From: Limonium bicolor
Lineage: Eukaryota; Streptophyta; Magnoliopsida; Caryophyllales; Plumbaginaceae
Direction of reading: 5' to 3'
NCBI GenBank assembly: GCA_023374045.1
Contig: CM041782.1
Span: forward strand, 181,556,629-181,620,628
DNA length: 64,000 nucleotides
Part shown: positions 33,276-45,949 of the stretch, one piece after another
Layout: each line of letters begins with the position of its first letter
How positions within the stretch are numbered: position 1 is the stretch's first letter
Translations under genes and position numbers: made by a program
The notes under the pieces: generated by a model
What the model was told of the DNA's origin: nothing
The model's database searches: none
The model's input: the letters and a program-made list of their open reading frames with translations, nothing else

Positions 33276-36200
33276 TGACTTCCTTTGATAGGGAGTTACG
33301 CTTCAATAGCGGCAGCTGAAGTCTACTTTCGGCGAGACTAGGCAGAGTTCTTATCAATCATATGTTGATGATGGAGTGCTTATGATGCATGCAAACACTG
33401 GGTGCAAAACATGATGCCAAATGCATATGCAGTTTTGGGAGAGAGGGTACGGTCCTATCTCTGTTAATACAAGGTTTACGAATATAAGACATCTCCGGTT
33501 CTATCTTGAGTGATTATTGAACTCGAATGCGTGAATCACTTTCCTCTCATGGAGGGATACGGGTCAATCTTTCATGTATGGCCGTGGTGTGTGCAAATGT
33601 CGTGATGACACTCTTGATGCTCAGAGCAGTATTTTCCTTAGAATTCCTTTTCGAGGTTATGGACTTTCCGTTCCTCACAAATTCCTCACCTGCAATGGGG
33701 TAGGCCGATTATTATTTGGTGGTTTAGTCGAAGAGTCACTCGCACTCTAAAGACCTTGTGAGATTAGGTCACACTCATTCGCTAACGGTCCCTTTGGCAT
33801 GACGGGACATGTTGATAACAAGTACGAAACTTATGATTCATGTTTCAGATCCGATACTTTCGGTTAACGCTCATCAATCAACGAGTCAGAGGTCTTTATT
33901 GGGTTATAACGGGGCTTAGGGGTATGATGTATGTTACATGGGACTGGAGGATTTATTTGGGAATTGTGGAGCTTTTGTGCAATAGAGGACGTGTTTCGCC
34001 TTTGCCATGGGTGGAATGATTGGACGGGTTTTGATAACCTTTTATTGGTTTCTATGGGACATCATTGGTCCTTCTGATTTGGATTTCTCCTTCTTGCCTC
34101 TTCTGGTGTTCGATTTGAACTTCTTCTCATTTTGTTTTTGAAACTGCATTTGGCTCATCAACTTTCTCAAGTGTTCACTGCTTTGTATTTTGGCTTTCAG
34201 CTTTGGAGTTGCATTGACTCATCGATCTCCTTGAACATTTTCGGTGTTCTTTTTTGTGTTGGCTTTGGAGTTGCATTGACTCACTGATTTCTTCAAGCAT
34301 TTCATTTGTTGTTTTTGTGAAGATGGTGGGGGAGAGACCATGGCTCCGGCTCCTTTGAGATCCTCTATTGCAAGGGCAAGTAAGTATATGTACGTGGGTT
34401 GGCATGTTGTGGAGTTCACAGAAAAAGGTTTATCGTGAAAGGCTCAGCGGGGCTCACTAAGGGATTATTACAGGGCAGTCAAAGCTTTTTGGTATTGTGG
34501 GGATTTTGATCCTAAGTGCCTCGTCATTCTCTTTATTCAATGATTGTTTTCTTACTCTTCTCAAATCTTTGCATGAATCACAGTTCGTATCATGTTTATC
34601 GACATTGCTCTCACTATGATTTGTGCCTCTCCATGTGCTGAAGGAATGCACATGTCGCTCGTGGTTTTACCTCAATTGGAACTCTTTACCTTCCCTCATC
34701 ACTCAATGGATTGTCCAAAACACTCATTTGAAATTCGAAGGAAAAATACCGCTCTTTGCACACTACTCACTTTGGTTTGTGGTGCTGATTTTGATTGGAC
34801 CCTTGAGTTCGATGACGGGTCAAGAGTTTAGTGATTCAAACACTATGTTCAAACAATCAATCAAGCTTTTCACCGAAGACATCGTTTCGATATGCAAATG
34901 CAATTGTCTACAATGCAATATGATGTGGTAATATGGAATTACTATGTATAGGATGCATGAAATGCTGAAAATGATGAATGAAGATGGTTGACTGAGTGTT
35001 TTTTTTTGATGCAATGCATGAGTGGTAAGGTTATGGTAGTCTCGCTTAAGTCGTTTCCAGTTGATGGTCTATGAAGCTCATCCCGTCATTGTAAGCCCCG
35101 AAGATGGTCTATGTGAGAGAAGTTAGGTGTGATGTGTGAGAAAGGTTGTGTCAGAAAGATATTGGTGATGATTGGCTTCTGGAGTTTTGAGACTTTTAGG
35201 GAGTGACCACTCCCGCATGTGTGGTCCCGCGACATGACAGTGACTGCATTTTTGGGATTTTTTGGATATATGATTTTTTTTTGGATTTTGAATGTATGCA
35301 TTTTTTCTGGATTTTCGGATGTACGCATTTTCGGGATTTTTTTTGGAATATGATTTTTTGGATGTATGATTTATGGTATATGCTCTCTTGTTGTTGGTGG
35401 TGTCTATATACATGGCATGCCGAATGGGAAGATGCTTGAATCCCTAGTATTTCTTGTTATTGCTTCGAGGGTCACGCTTTCACTCGTGGGTACATATGGT
35501 TGATCACCTGCAAACACAACCGTTATAATAGAAAAAAGAATATGACAAATGTGAATGTCAGTATGCTTTTTTAAACAAAATGAGGTGAATGCTTGTGTGC
35601 GGTGAGTTGGGAATGCAACATGTGATTATGCAATTTTTCTGAGATGGTGTGATTCATGCATGACTAATGAAATGAAGTGACCAAAAATGGGAAGAAGTAA
35701 GTCGTATGTGCTAAAAGAAAATAGTTTTGAAAACACGTGTTTTCGAAGTGGTGGATTTTCTCAATATGAATTTTGACGCTCGGTTATTCACAAATAAAAT
35801 AGGGAGTGGGGAACCCTATACACATTGACCTAAATAAATTCAAAGGGAATGTACAACCTATACACAAAGTCTATTCAGAAATTGACAAGAGAGAAAAGAA
35901 TGCTAGGGGAAAACCTATACATCAATTCTAAAAGTCATTAAATGGGGGAGTTTGAGTATAAAAACTTCTCCCGAATTCTTCTGCTTTGTCTTTGAGCTTC
36001 TGACTGGCAGCTCATTCATGTTTGGGCTTCTGATTGGCCACTCGTTCGTCTTCGGGATCTTGACCGGCTACTCGCTCATCTTCTGGCTCTTGCAGCGAAG
36101 CGGTATTGTGATCAAACAAAACCGGTTGGTGTTCTTCTGACTCTCAAAAAATTTGATCTCGAACAATCGTTGCTGGTCTTCATGTCGCTCGACTCGGGTT

Positions 36201-38004
36201 GGTGCACCTCTGATTTTCGGTTCAGAATGCAGTTGTTGATCTTCATGCGCTCCATCTGCTCCGACGAGGGAAATAAGGGGCGTTTTTTGAGAAAGGAAAG
36301 GTGAATGATCGAGCACAAGTTCTTTGTGAAAATCCACCACTTATGTGAAAACACAAATGACTAGTACGCTCCACGGTAATGACCGCTGCTCTTGAAGGTG
36401 GGTTGAACTTCAAAAATAGCGGGTCGCAACATGGGGACTAAATCATTATTTTTGAAATACGTTTGTGAAAATAAACTTTGAAAACTGTTTTCAAAAACTA
36501 TTTTGAAGCAATGTTGGTGAAAAATGTTGTTTGAAATTCGTTTGTAGAAAGTAGGCTTTTGAAATCTGTTTTTGAAAATAGTTTTTGAAATAACATTTGT
36601 GAGAAGTAGTGTTTAAAAATCATTTGTAAACAGTAGATTTTTGAAATCTGGTCTTTGCAAACTATTTGACAAAGTTTATTTTCTGGAAGACTTTGATTGA
36701 AATCGATTTTGAAAACTGTTTTGGATATAACAATTTTGAAAATCATTATTTTTTTTTGGAAATCATTCGAGATGAACGACATTGAAGATTGAGATTTCAT
36801 TAGAGTGTTCAAACTGATTCATTTTCAAATTTTTGCTCATTTTTGAAACGTGATCACACAGATGTAAGCGCAAAAAAAAATCGTGGCTAATTTATGTGGA
36901 GCTGAGTGTGAATGATTGGGATAATCACCTTCCAGGTCAATCAATGCTTCCATACCACCGGGGGAACCGTCGTTCCTTCACTGTTCATCTCTCGGGATTT
37001 ATCTCTGTTATGCCTTGTGGGGCACGTCATCAAGAAAGTCCGGAGTGCTTAAGTTCGAAAGGTCAGGATACCCGAAGTGATACAGTCACACGAGCCACGA
37101 CCGGGGATTATCACAACATACTCACTTTTGGGAAACTTGGGGAAGTACTGCATGGGAACGGGTCTCCCCTCGTCTGCACGATAAGGTGTGTCTAAAGTCC
37201 AAATTATTCGCTGACTACGCTTTGTCATGTATGGGTATCCGTAAATACGGGATCCGCTATGAATTTGTAGCGCGACATTGGGCTTTAAAGACACCCGTGG
37301 TGCAGAGGAATCATGGAGAACTGAGCCCATGCAATCTTCAGGGTAAGGCAGAGGGTGGTCAGACAGGCGGCATACAAGGGGTGACTACCCATAAAACCCG
37401 TCCTAGACACTAGACCAGGCAGCTGGACACTGAAGGCTCATGGCTCACTATATGCTGGCTTAGACTCGGGTAATGGAGGATATGTTTGGATCATGAGCTT
37501 CAAGGCGTAGGTCTTGGACCATGTTACCTCGTGGGTTAACTCCTTCTAGGAAGGACCCAAACATGGGGAATCAACCGTGGACCGGTTGGGATCCCGTGAC
37601 TCGTGGACAAATCGGGTGACACAGAGGAATGCATGTCCTATGCTACCCGATGCAACAATGGGTTGACTCCTTCTAGGAAGGCCCCATTTACAAAAGCAAT
37701 AAATAAGCAATAAATATTATGTCATGCATGAAGAGCAGTAAACATAAGACAGTAAACACACAACAATAAACACACAAAAGTGAAGCATGCAAATGGTAAA
37801 GCACACATATGGCACTCAAGGCCAATCTCGAACTCTGGACTCTCATCCTAACTATCCTCTCAGCGCACACTCTAAGTGTGGAGTAGAGTAGTCCTAGCGG
37901 CTTTAGAATGAATCTCTTGGAGGTTTTGAAAGAAGTTAGGGAATCCTGACAATTTTGAATGGAGTTCAGTCTTCCTTGAGTTTGAGAAAAACTTACTCAA
38001 GTTT

Positions 38005-38022
38005 TCCCCAGCAGAGTCGCCA
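38005..38022 (-). other. Primer-binding site (tRNA-Arg type) of the Ogre-like element
   Basis: On the minus strand TGGCGACTCTGCTGGGGA starts three bases after the 5' LTR. The same sequence is at 52713-52730 on the plus strand in the inverted copy. Confidence 0.8.
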
Positions 38023-38025
38023 TTC

Positions 38026-41000
38026 TGTGGAGGGTGATTTTTCGGTATGAGGGGGGTCTATCTAAATATGGTTCTTGACTGAAAAGCCTAGATCCTAAAA
38101 ATTGCCATTCTGTGGAGGGTGAAAACCCGTTATTCTGGCATCCCTCAAATACCTACTAAATCGTCCGTCTTTCCCAGAAAGCATAAAGGGGGAATGCAAG
38201 TGTGCACTACACCCACTCTCGATGGGCTCCACGCGGACTTATGCCCTAAGGGCAGAAATTGACTAGAGTCGCCACCTAGTTTGACCTATGATAACTAGGA
38301 AGGAGGATTGGGTTCTAAGAACCGTTAATTGTCTCTGAGATTGTTGCCTATGGATAGGACTTATCTGATCATACCAGAGATTCTATGTGGGTTCGCACTG
38401 GGTTACACCCTTAGAAGTGGCAACGACCACGACATTGGATTGGTGCCCGAGGAAACCTCGGTCTCCAATTGTCGGGATTGCCTTCTTTCAAAACCTTTTA
38501 GAGAGATTCATTTAAGAGCCAAGGATAGGATTAGGATGAGAAGAGAGAATGGATGAGGCGAGCTTTTCTGCCATGCCAACGCCTAGAAGAGGGAATTGGG
38601 GAGTTCAGATGAGTATAGAATGAAGATTTGGGAAAGTCCGGGGTCGAGAGTTGAAGAAGTCGAGGGTTTGTAGGAGTCAGAGGGGATTTGAATGTTTGAC
38701 AGACATGAATAACACCTTAGAGTTGGGAAAAGGGTTTTTTGGATTGGAATGGGGTCGCACCCTATGTGGGCTGCCTACGTACTCAACTCCATGTTGAGAT
38801 CAGACCTTACGTAGTTCAGGTTTGGGGGTTTCGGAAGTTTTGATGTTTGTGGAGTTTGAAGATATTTGAGGTGTTTGAGATTTCGAGAAGTTTCGAGTTT
38901 AGGATGCTAGTCTATGAGACGCTTGGGTTTATGAGACATTTAGAATATTCAAATGATGAAAAGAATGAGATATCAAAGTCTGTGAGACGCTCAGGTCTAT
39001 GAGACACTTGAAACCTTGAGATGTCGAAGTCTGTGAGACGCTCGGATCTGTGAGACGCTCGGGTCTATGAGATGCTCGGGTCTGTGAGACATTCGAATCA
39101 TTGGGATGACAAAGTCTGTGAGACACTCAGGTCTGTGAGACATTTAGAGTGTAGAAGAAATTGGAATGGAATTGAAATTGAATTGAGATCGAAGTTGAAT
39201 CGGGGTTGAATGAATATTGAATTGAATTGGAATTGAATGAGTTTGGAATTGAATTGAATTTGAATTTGAATTGAATTTGGATTTGAATTGAATTTGAATT
39301 TGAATTGAATTTGGGTTGGGGTTGTTGAAAAATCGGGTCGGGTCAAAATTTGAGTTGGTCAACGTTCGGGTCAAGGTCAAAGTTCGGGCCAAGGTCAAAG
39401 TTAGGCCGAGTCAAAGTTGGGTCAAAGTCAAAGTTCAGATTGGTCAAAGTTGGACCAAGTCAAAGTTCGGGTTGGTCATGATTGGACCGGGTCAAAGTTT
39501 GACCGGATTGGGCCTTGGTCAAGGTTTGGGCCGCATTAGGCCTTGGTTGGGCTTTTGGGCCTCGAAATGGGCTTTAGAATGGGCCTCAAATGGGCTTTGG
39601 GATTGGCCTCGATTGGGCTTTGGAATGAGCCTCAAATTGGGCTTTGGAATGAGCCTCGAATTGGGCTTTGGAATAGGCCTCGAATTGGGCTTTGGAATGA
39701 GCCTCGAATTGGGCTTTGGAATAGGCCTCGAATTGGGCTTTGAAATGGGCCTCAAATTGGGCTTTGGAATGGCCTCGAATTGGGCTTTGGAATGAGCCTC
39801 GAATTGGGCTTTGGAATGAGCCTCGAATTGGGCTTTGGAATAGGCCTCGAATTGGGCTTGAATGGGCCTCGAATTGGGCTTGGAATGGGCCTCAAATTGG
39901 GCTTTGGAATGAGCCTCGAATTGGGCTTTGGAATGAGCCTCGAATTGGGCTTTATTTAGCATTTGAAGTGAATTGATGTTTAGATTTTGAAATTGATTGA
40001 TTTTTGAAATGAAATTTGATGATTTTTTTTTTAGAATTGGAATGTTGATTGTGCATTTTATTCTGACATGGGATGATTTGAAAAGTTTTGAGGAAAACGG
40101 GTATTCCTCACATGGACCGTGTCTAGGACCCGTATGCATTGAGGATACCCCAAACCTAAGGCTTATCTACAAAGGGGTGGCCTATGGGCTAACTAGGGCT
40201 TCCTAGGTATTGGGCCTCTATATTGGACTAGGTCCAACAATTGCCAAGCTAATCTATGACATGTAATGTAGATATATAGCACAACATAAAGCTGAAGACA
40301 AGCATATAAACACGGAAATAAAACCTTAAAGTTCTCGTCTGATTTCCTATTCTTTACGCATGTGGAACTAGGTATTGATCCGAATACAAGTTCTATACCT
40401 AACTTCAAAATTGCTAAAAAATGCTTTATTATGCGGGTGGAGATTTTGCGAACTAACAAAAGGAAGAAAAATAACAAAACTGTTTACACTACCAAAATAC
40501 AACAGCCGATTGAGTTTCACTTTTCTACCACTCTATTCAAATTCAATCGTCGGTTATTCACTTCCGATTCGGCCCTCTTTCTTTTTCCTTTCGGTCAACA
40601 CACGACAAAATTAAACCCTTGCCAGCTGGAATATCATAGGACCCAAGACTATAGTTGCTAGCCAACACCAGAGAAATAAATTGACAATCGGAGTTCATTC
40701 AACAAACAAAGTGCAGGACAGATAGACCAGCAATCATCATTCACGCAAGGTAAGCAACTCCAAAGTCATGAAATCGGAATCATATTTAACAGCAATGCTG
40801 TACAGGCCGACCAACACACCCAAAGCTAAGAGCTACAGAAAAATAACATTCACACATTGGCATGCTTGCTCTCGAATCAGAAAAAATAAGAGCATACTCA
40901 ATCGACAATGTCACACGGACTAAACAACATCATTAGACACATTTACTGATTTACCGAAACGCATCTAAGTTATTCAGCTGAAGATTTCAATACCCAGATG

Positions 41001-41900
41001 AAGGTAGCATTGTCTCCCGCAAACAACTCTGGAAGAACCTTAATCTGCCTCCGCACTTGTCAAGCCTCTGGTTGTTGTTGCTCAGGGATTACCACTGACC
41101 CATGTAGCGCTTTAGTCCATGCTCATCTAGGCCCTAAACTATCAATCGGTTAGGTCAAAATTATAGCACCCGAGATGCCGCAAAGCAGAACTGACCCAAG
41201 TTAGGGTTGGCCTGCGAAATCAACAACGTAGCACATAAACGACAGTAAAAAGAGTGAAATGAGGACAGAATCAGAAAATGACAGAGTTGGATTCCTCTGG
41301 TGAACAAGTCACGAAGGACCGGGATTTCTTTAGCGGCCGATTGAAGATTTCGAGTTAGAGAGGGTGACTAGCAGCCATGTTCGAATGGAAACCGTTCCTG
41401 GGATGAGGAATAGAGGGATCGATGGTGAAGATGACAGCCAGAGATGAAGATGGAAGCAGGACGGTGACGGGAGGTGATGAAGATCGAAGATGTAGCGGCG
41501 TTCGTGGGTGCTGGAGTCGGTTGCGCTTGCGTTCTTGTTTCCAGCTTGAAGGTTCGATTGATGGAGCTCTGTTCTTTGTTCGCCATTTGTGACGAGAATG
41601 AAAGGGGCGGTAGGGCATGTATATTCCTGGTTCGCCAACCTCAGTTGATGGAATGAAGAGAGGGCAGAGCCCGTTTGTTCCTTGTTCGCCAGGTATGCTG
41701 CAAATTACCGTGAGCAGGGAAGGGAAGTCCAAGAGCTTAATCCTCTTTGTTCGCCAGTTAGGTTGCAAAACACCGTGAAGAAGGAAGGAGGTGCTGGGTT
41801 TCGAATTTGTCTATTGCGGCGTGATTGACGGGAGCAAAATGCTTGGGTGCTCCGAGTGATTTTTTTTGTTAGCTATCGGAGGAGATGGGAGTACCGAGAA
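38026..41900 (-). repeat. 5' LTR of the Ogre-like element, truncated
   Basis: It is collinear with 25929-29795 of the 3' LTR, then stops at 41900 inside the leader and is followed by unrelated copia sequence. It shares several small variants with the inverted LTR at 48866-52709 that are absent from the 3' LTR. Examples are CTATATTGGAC at about 40217, GAATCATAT at about 40777 and CAACGTAGC at about 41223. The two 5' LTR copies are therefore duplicates of each other. Confidence 0.85.
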
Positions 41901-42408
41901 ACGGTCTTTGGTGCCATTTTCAGAGAAGAGGATTTTGTACTGGAATTTAGTACTTTTGCTCGGGGTGTCTTTAACGGCTGTGAGGCGAGGTTCTTTGCAC
42001 TTGAATCTCGCAGGAAATTTCGTGAGAGAGAAAGAATATGCTTTGATCGCTTAGAGAGATTAGAGAGAGTGGGGGAAATAGTGTGACAGGAGTAAACCTC
42101 CCATCGCCCTTTCATAGATATCAAGTAACGGTCGGCGACCGCTCCTTGTCCGCTCGCTGACATGTCCTAACGGTACTATTCATAACGGGCAGCGGTCGTG
42201 ATGGTTGTCAGCGATCCGTTGAGAAGTTTTTCCGTTTCTATCTGTTGGACTGTCTCTAACCTAATCTCACTTTTGTGAAAATGACATATCTACTTCAAGT
42301 AGTCGTTTGACATGTTTTCTATGCATTAAACTGATCGTTGACTACTGAACGACAATATAACAGGTGTTGCTCACATGTCGTTGACCGATCGTGGGAAATA
42401 AAAGCAGT
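41901..42408 (-). other. 3' untranslated region of the copia element
   Basis: No coding sequence is supported. It contains repeated CATGTCGTTGACCGATCG-like motifs (42375), which also occur in variant form at about 44119 within pol. The abrupt left edge is the junction with the Ogre-like LTR. Confidence 0.5.
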
Positions 42409-42765
42409 TTAAATGTGATTAATGAATATCATACCAAGATCATGAACAATCTTAGTAAACCTTTCTCTACTTAATGGCTTTGTAAAGATGTCAGCTAGTT
42501 GATTCTCAGTAGAAATATACTTTAAACCAACTAATTCTTTTTCACAACAATCTCTAAGAAAATGATGTCTAATGTCAATATGTTTGGTACGAGGATGATG
42601 CAAAGGATTTTTGGAAATAGAGATGGCACTTGTATTATCACACATAATTGGTAACGTACCTGTTTTGACGTCATAATCACCAATTTGTTATTTAAGCCAT
42701 AGGAGTTGGGCACAGCAGCTTGCCGCAACAATGTATTCAGATTCAGTTGTTGAGATCGCAACACT
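42409..42765 (-). pseudogene. Copia RNase H, C-terminal part
   Basis: The minus-strand translation contains CDNTSAISISKNP, RTKHIDIRHHFLRD and a KPLSRERF ending. This is the conserved C-terminus of copia RNase H, ending at a natural stop (42409). The upstream part, with TTESEY-type sequence, is in the preceding frame after an in-frame stop at about 42766 and a further frameshift near 42690. RNase H would remove the RNA strand during reverse transcription, but this copy is broken. Confidence 0.85.
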
Positions 42766-43299
42766 TTATTGTTTCTTTGATCCCCATGCAATTAGACATG
42801 ATCCAACAAAGAAAGCTGTCCCGGAAGTGATCTTTCTATCGGTGATAGATCCTCCATAGTCTGCATCTGAAAATCCTACAACGTTACAGTTATTGAACTT
42901 AGAATAAAAGAGACCAAGATTCATGGTTCCTTTTAAGTAACGTAGGATTCTTTTTACAGCTGCAAGGTGACTTTCTCTTGGATCTGCTTGAAACCTGGCA
43001 CATAAGCAAACGTTATACATGATATCAGGTCTACTAGCAGTTAAATATAGTAGAGAACCAATCATCTCTCTGTAAGATCGCTGGTCGACCGGTCGGTCAC
43101 CAGTCATGATATTCATCTTAGTGCCAACTGCCATTGGTGTGTCAAACGTCTTACATCCTTCCATTCCAAATCTCTTCAGCAAGTCTTTTACATACTTTTC
43201 TTGGGATATGATGGTCCCTTCATCATTCTGCTTGACTTGAAGTCCTGGAAAGAACTTCAATTCTCCCAGATCACTCATCTCAAATTCCTTTTTCATCAA
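42766..43299 (-). pseudogene. Copia reverse transcriptase C-terminus and RNase H start
   Basis: This is an open segment of 177 codons. It includes the RT connection region (EFEMSDLGELKFFPGLQV), the SLLYLTASRPDIM motif and the RNase H start with FSDADYGG, where the D is catalytic. It lies one frame off from the upstream RT segment, with a single-base frameshift near 43310. It ends at a premature stop after WGSKKQ. In an intact element this would be continuous with both neighbours. Confidence 0.88.
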
Positions 43300-43889
43300 T
43301 GCTTCAAACTTTTTGAAATATTTTCATCAGAGACTCCAAAGATTATATCATCAACATATACTTGCACAATTAGGAAATCTCTTTTGTTGTTGTAAACAAA
43401 TAAAGTTTTGTCTACTTTACCTCTTTTAAAGTGGTTTTCCAATAGATAAGAGGATAGGCAATCATACCATGATCTTGGAGCTTGTTTGAGCCAGTAAAGA
43501 GCTTTGTTAAGTTTGAGTACCATGTTTTTTCCTTCTTGTGTCTCAAAACCTGGAGGTTGCTCAACATACACTTCCTTTTTGGCATACCCATTTAGAAAGG
43601 CACTCTTGATGTCAAGTTGGAAGAGTTTGATTCCTTTGTGTGCAGCAAATGCAATAAGTAATCTGATAGATTCCATCCTTGCTACTGGAGTGAAGGTTTC
43701 TTGGAAGTCTATTCCTTCTTGTTGACGATATCCTTGAGCTACCAGACGAGCCTTGTTCCTAACAACTTCTCCCATTTCATTCAGCTTATTTCTAAAGACC
43801 CATTTTGTGTCAAGTACTTGTTGATGAGTAGGGCAAGGCACAAGATGCCAGACTTTGCATCTTTCAAACTGGTTTAGTTCTTCTTGCAT
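43296..43889 (-). pseudogene. Copia reverse transcriptase, catalytic core
   Basis: This is an open segment of 197 codons. It carries the copia RT start (WVFRNKLNE, KARLVAQGY), FTPVARMESIR, the palm motif LDIKSAFLNG with a catalytic Asp, and YVDDIIFG with the two catalytic Asp residues. All three active-site positions are retained. The reading frame ends at 43296 by a frameshift rather than a natural stop. The enzyme copies element RNA to DNA in virus-like particles. It is recognisable but unlikely to be functional because the whole pol is broken. Confidence 0.92.
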
Positions 43890-44269
43890 TGCATTGATCC
43901 AGTCTGAGTCTCCAAGAGCTTCCTTGACATTCTTGGGCTCGATGGGGTGAGACTGTCGTTGAGAAGGCTAGAAGATCTCGAGTTTGTGCTCTTGTTTGAG
44001 TTCCTTTGGATGATATTCTCCAATGGATGATTTTTGTACAAAGCACGAGATTGATGAATGGCTGATGGAGAGAGAGGATCCTCGACATCATTGTTTCCTT
44101 TGTCGACCTATTGTTGACATGTCGCTGACCTATCGGGAAAGTTTTCTTCAGTTGGTGATTCATCTTTGGGATTATCTACGTGATCTTGATCAGCTAGATT
44201 GAATCCAAGTTCTTTATCTTCATCAGATTCCTTGACCTTGTGTACGTTAGCCTCATCAAATATACGTGC

Positions 44270-45278
44270 ACACTTTCCTCCCCCTTTAGTGTCCTTTTGT
44301 TGTATACTTGGTATGCCCGGCTTCTTTCAGAGTATCCAAGGAAGATGGCCACGTCACTTCGGGCATCAAACTTCCAAAGAGGACTCTTTTCATTGTTGTG
44401 GACATAACATTTGCAACCAAATGTCCTGAAGTGACTTATTTGTTTGTTTTCCCTTGATTAACTCATAGGGAGTTTTGTTGAGGATCGGTCGTATGAGCGT
44501 TCTGTTTGTGATGTAGCATGCAGTCGCCACCGCTTCTGCCCAGAAGACTTGAGGAAGATTGCTTCCCAATAGTATGGCCTAGGCTACCTCTTGTAGTGTT
44601 CTATTCCTTCTCAACTACCCCATTCTGTTGGGGTGTTCTTGGTGCTGAATATGTTTGACTAATCCCATGTTGTTTACACATATCCATGAATTGTTGATTC
44701 TCAAAGTCTGACCCATGATCAGACCGAAGAGTCTTGATCTTGAGACTTAGTTGTGCTTGGACTTTTCCTGTAAAGGCTTGAAATTTCTCAAAGACTTCGT
44801 CTTTGGAAGCAATAAAGAGTGTCCAAACAAGCCGTGAGTAATCATCAACAATTACAAAAACATATCAATTTCCTCCAAAACTTTTAACTCTTATAGGTCC
44901 ACATAAGTCCATGTGAAGTAATTCAAGTGGTTTGGATGAGCTAACTGAGTTCTTTGATTTAAAAGAAGCCTTGGTCTATTTGCTTCTAACATAAGCATCA
45001 CAAAGATTGGTCTCAGATTCATTAATCTCAGGAAGACCTCTTACTAACTGTTTCTTGACAAGTTTTCTTAGTAAAGAAGTGCTAACATGCCCTAGTCTTT
45101 TGTGCCATAGAGTAGAGTCATCTATTGAAGCAGTCAAGCAAGGAAGATTTGGACTGTCAATATCCTATAAGCTTGTTACATAAACATTTTTCCATCTTCT
45201 TCCCTTAACAACTCTTTACCATTGTTTTGACTTACTATACTACAATGTGTAGGATAGAAGTGAACTGAATTCCCTTTG
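44270..45278 (-). pseudogene. Copia integrase, heavily decayed
   Basis: Short segments in all minus-strand frames match copia integrase. They include HFYPTHCSI near the pre-integrase region, a GHSLLLPKTKS-like stretch, EHPNRMG near the catalytic Glu region, and YITNRTLIRPILNKTPYEL in the C-terminal part. Stops and frameshifts occur every few dozen codons. The D,D,E triad cannot be verified. Location between protease and RT identifies it as Ty1/copia. Confidence 0.75.
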
Positions 45279-45530
45279 TCACAAATTTGAGAGAACACTA
45301 AGCAAGTTGAATTTTAAACCATGAACTAGATTTACACCATCTATGACATAGTCAGATGTAATACCAGCCTTAACTACACCGATGATTTTACCTTTCTTGT
45401 TGTGCCCAAAGGAAACAGTTCCTTGGCTTCCTGGTTCGAGTGAGAAGAACTTCTTCTTGTCTCCTGTCATGTGTTTAGAGCACCCACTGTCGATGTACCA
45501 GCAGGGGTCCATTCTCACTCGATTCTGCAC
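45279..45530 (-). pseudogene. Copia aspartic protease
   Basis: The segment carries WYIDSGCSKHMTGD, the copia protease active site (DSG), followed by VSFGHNKKGKIIG and a FNLLSV motif at the protease/integrase boundary. It is 83 codons of open frame bounded by frameshifts. It would cleave the Gag-Pol polyprotein. Confidence 0.85.
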
Positions 45531-45643
45531 TTAACACGTTAGTGGTGTGGGGTTAGGGTCCACAGAAAGGTTGGGCCCATTTCCACAATTTAATACTCTC
45601 GGATCATTTTTACTACCCATTTTAGTCCTAGTTTCTTGAGTTG

Positions 45644-45949
45644 TCAATGCCTCATAAAACTCATTTTATGACAATTGGACTCATAATGACCGGGTTGTCT
45701 GCATAAGCTGCAGACATCTCTACGACTGGTCTCTGACTGGCATCCGACCTGTCGTTTGCTTCTCCTCATGGGTGTCTTATAAACAGCATCTATCTTAGAA
45801 TATTTTTCTTTCATGGTAGCTAGTTCCTTTTCTTTAGTGTTAAGAGCAACAATCAATTCATCGATTTCAGGGGTTTTTTCATACTTCAACTTTTCATGAA
45901 CGGTGAGAATTTCACTATAATCTCTTTGTAATTTCATGAGTGCCCTCAT
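45644..45949 (-). pseudogene. Copia gag, coiled-coil and second zinc knuckle
   Basis: The open segment begins with a charged, helix-prone region (KLQRDYSEILTVHEKLKYEK). It ends with CSLCRQPGHYESNC, which fits the CX2CX4HX4C zinc knuckle that binds element RNA. A second, damaged knuckle (KCFGCSKHGI) lies near 46400. A long coil between two knuckles fits SIRE-type Gag. Confidence 0.75.

Larger units (their letters stand above)
30619..38025 (-). other. Interior of the Ogre-like element, no gag or pol
   Basis: No reading frame matches retroelement proteins. From the 3' LTR side it holds a 25-unit satellite-like array (31034-32240) and a zone rich in ATGGCTCC motifs (about 32390-33275). Next come a CTTTGGAGTTGCATTGACTC repeat (34140-34300) and GGATTTT-type repeats (35240-35380). 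A ~36-bp triplet of GCTTCTGA.TGGC units (35990-36090) and a GAAAATNNTTTTGAAA-rich zone (36440-36860) complete the series. Everything from 34194 to the 5' LTR is duplicated in inverted orientation at 52710-56545. Confidence 0.75.
25929..41900 (-). mobile_element. Large non-coding Ogre/Tat-like LTR element, 5' LTR truncated
   Basis: Read right to left: a partial 5' LTR (41900-38026), a primer-binding site (38022-38005), 7.4 kb of interior, a polypurine tract, and a complete 3' LTR (30618-25929). The LTR starts TGTAGACGCC and ends CCACA. The priming sequence TGGCGACTCTGCTGGGGA is of the tRNA-Arg type used by Ogre-like Tat-lineage elements. The interior has no gag or pol, so the element is non-autonomous. 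Its 5' LTR breaks off at 41900, where copia sequence starts. The missing 5' LTR end is present in the inverted copy at 48051-48865. Confidence 0.82.

Noticed and set aside
34175..35413. Short minus-strand frames in the Ogre-like interior that might be gag
   Set aside because: No zinc knuckle, capsid or protease motif. The frames overlap simple repeats and are not preserved in the inverted copy beyond chance.
39519..40139. 206-codon open frame on the minus strand with periodic KPNSRPIP-type sequence
   Set aside because: It arises from the 24-bp minisatellite, whose period is divisible by three, extended into LTR sequence. It has no start context and no conservation among LTR copies.
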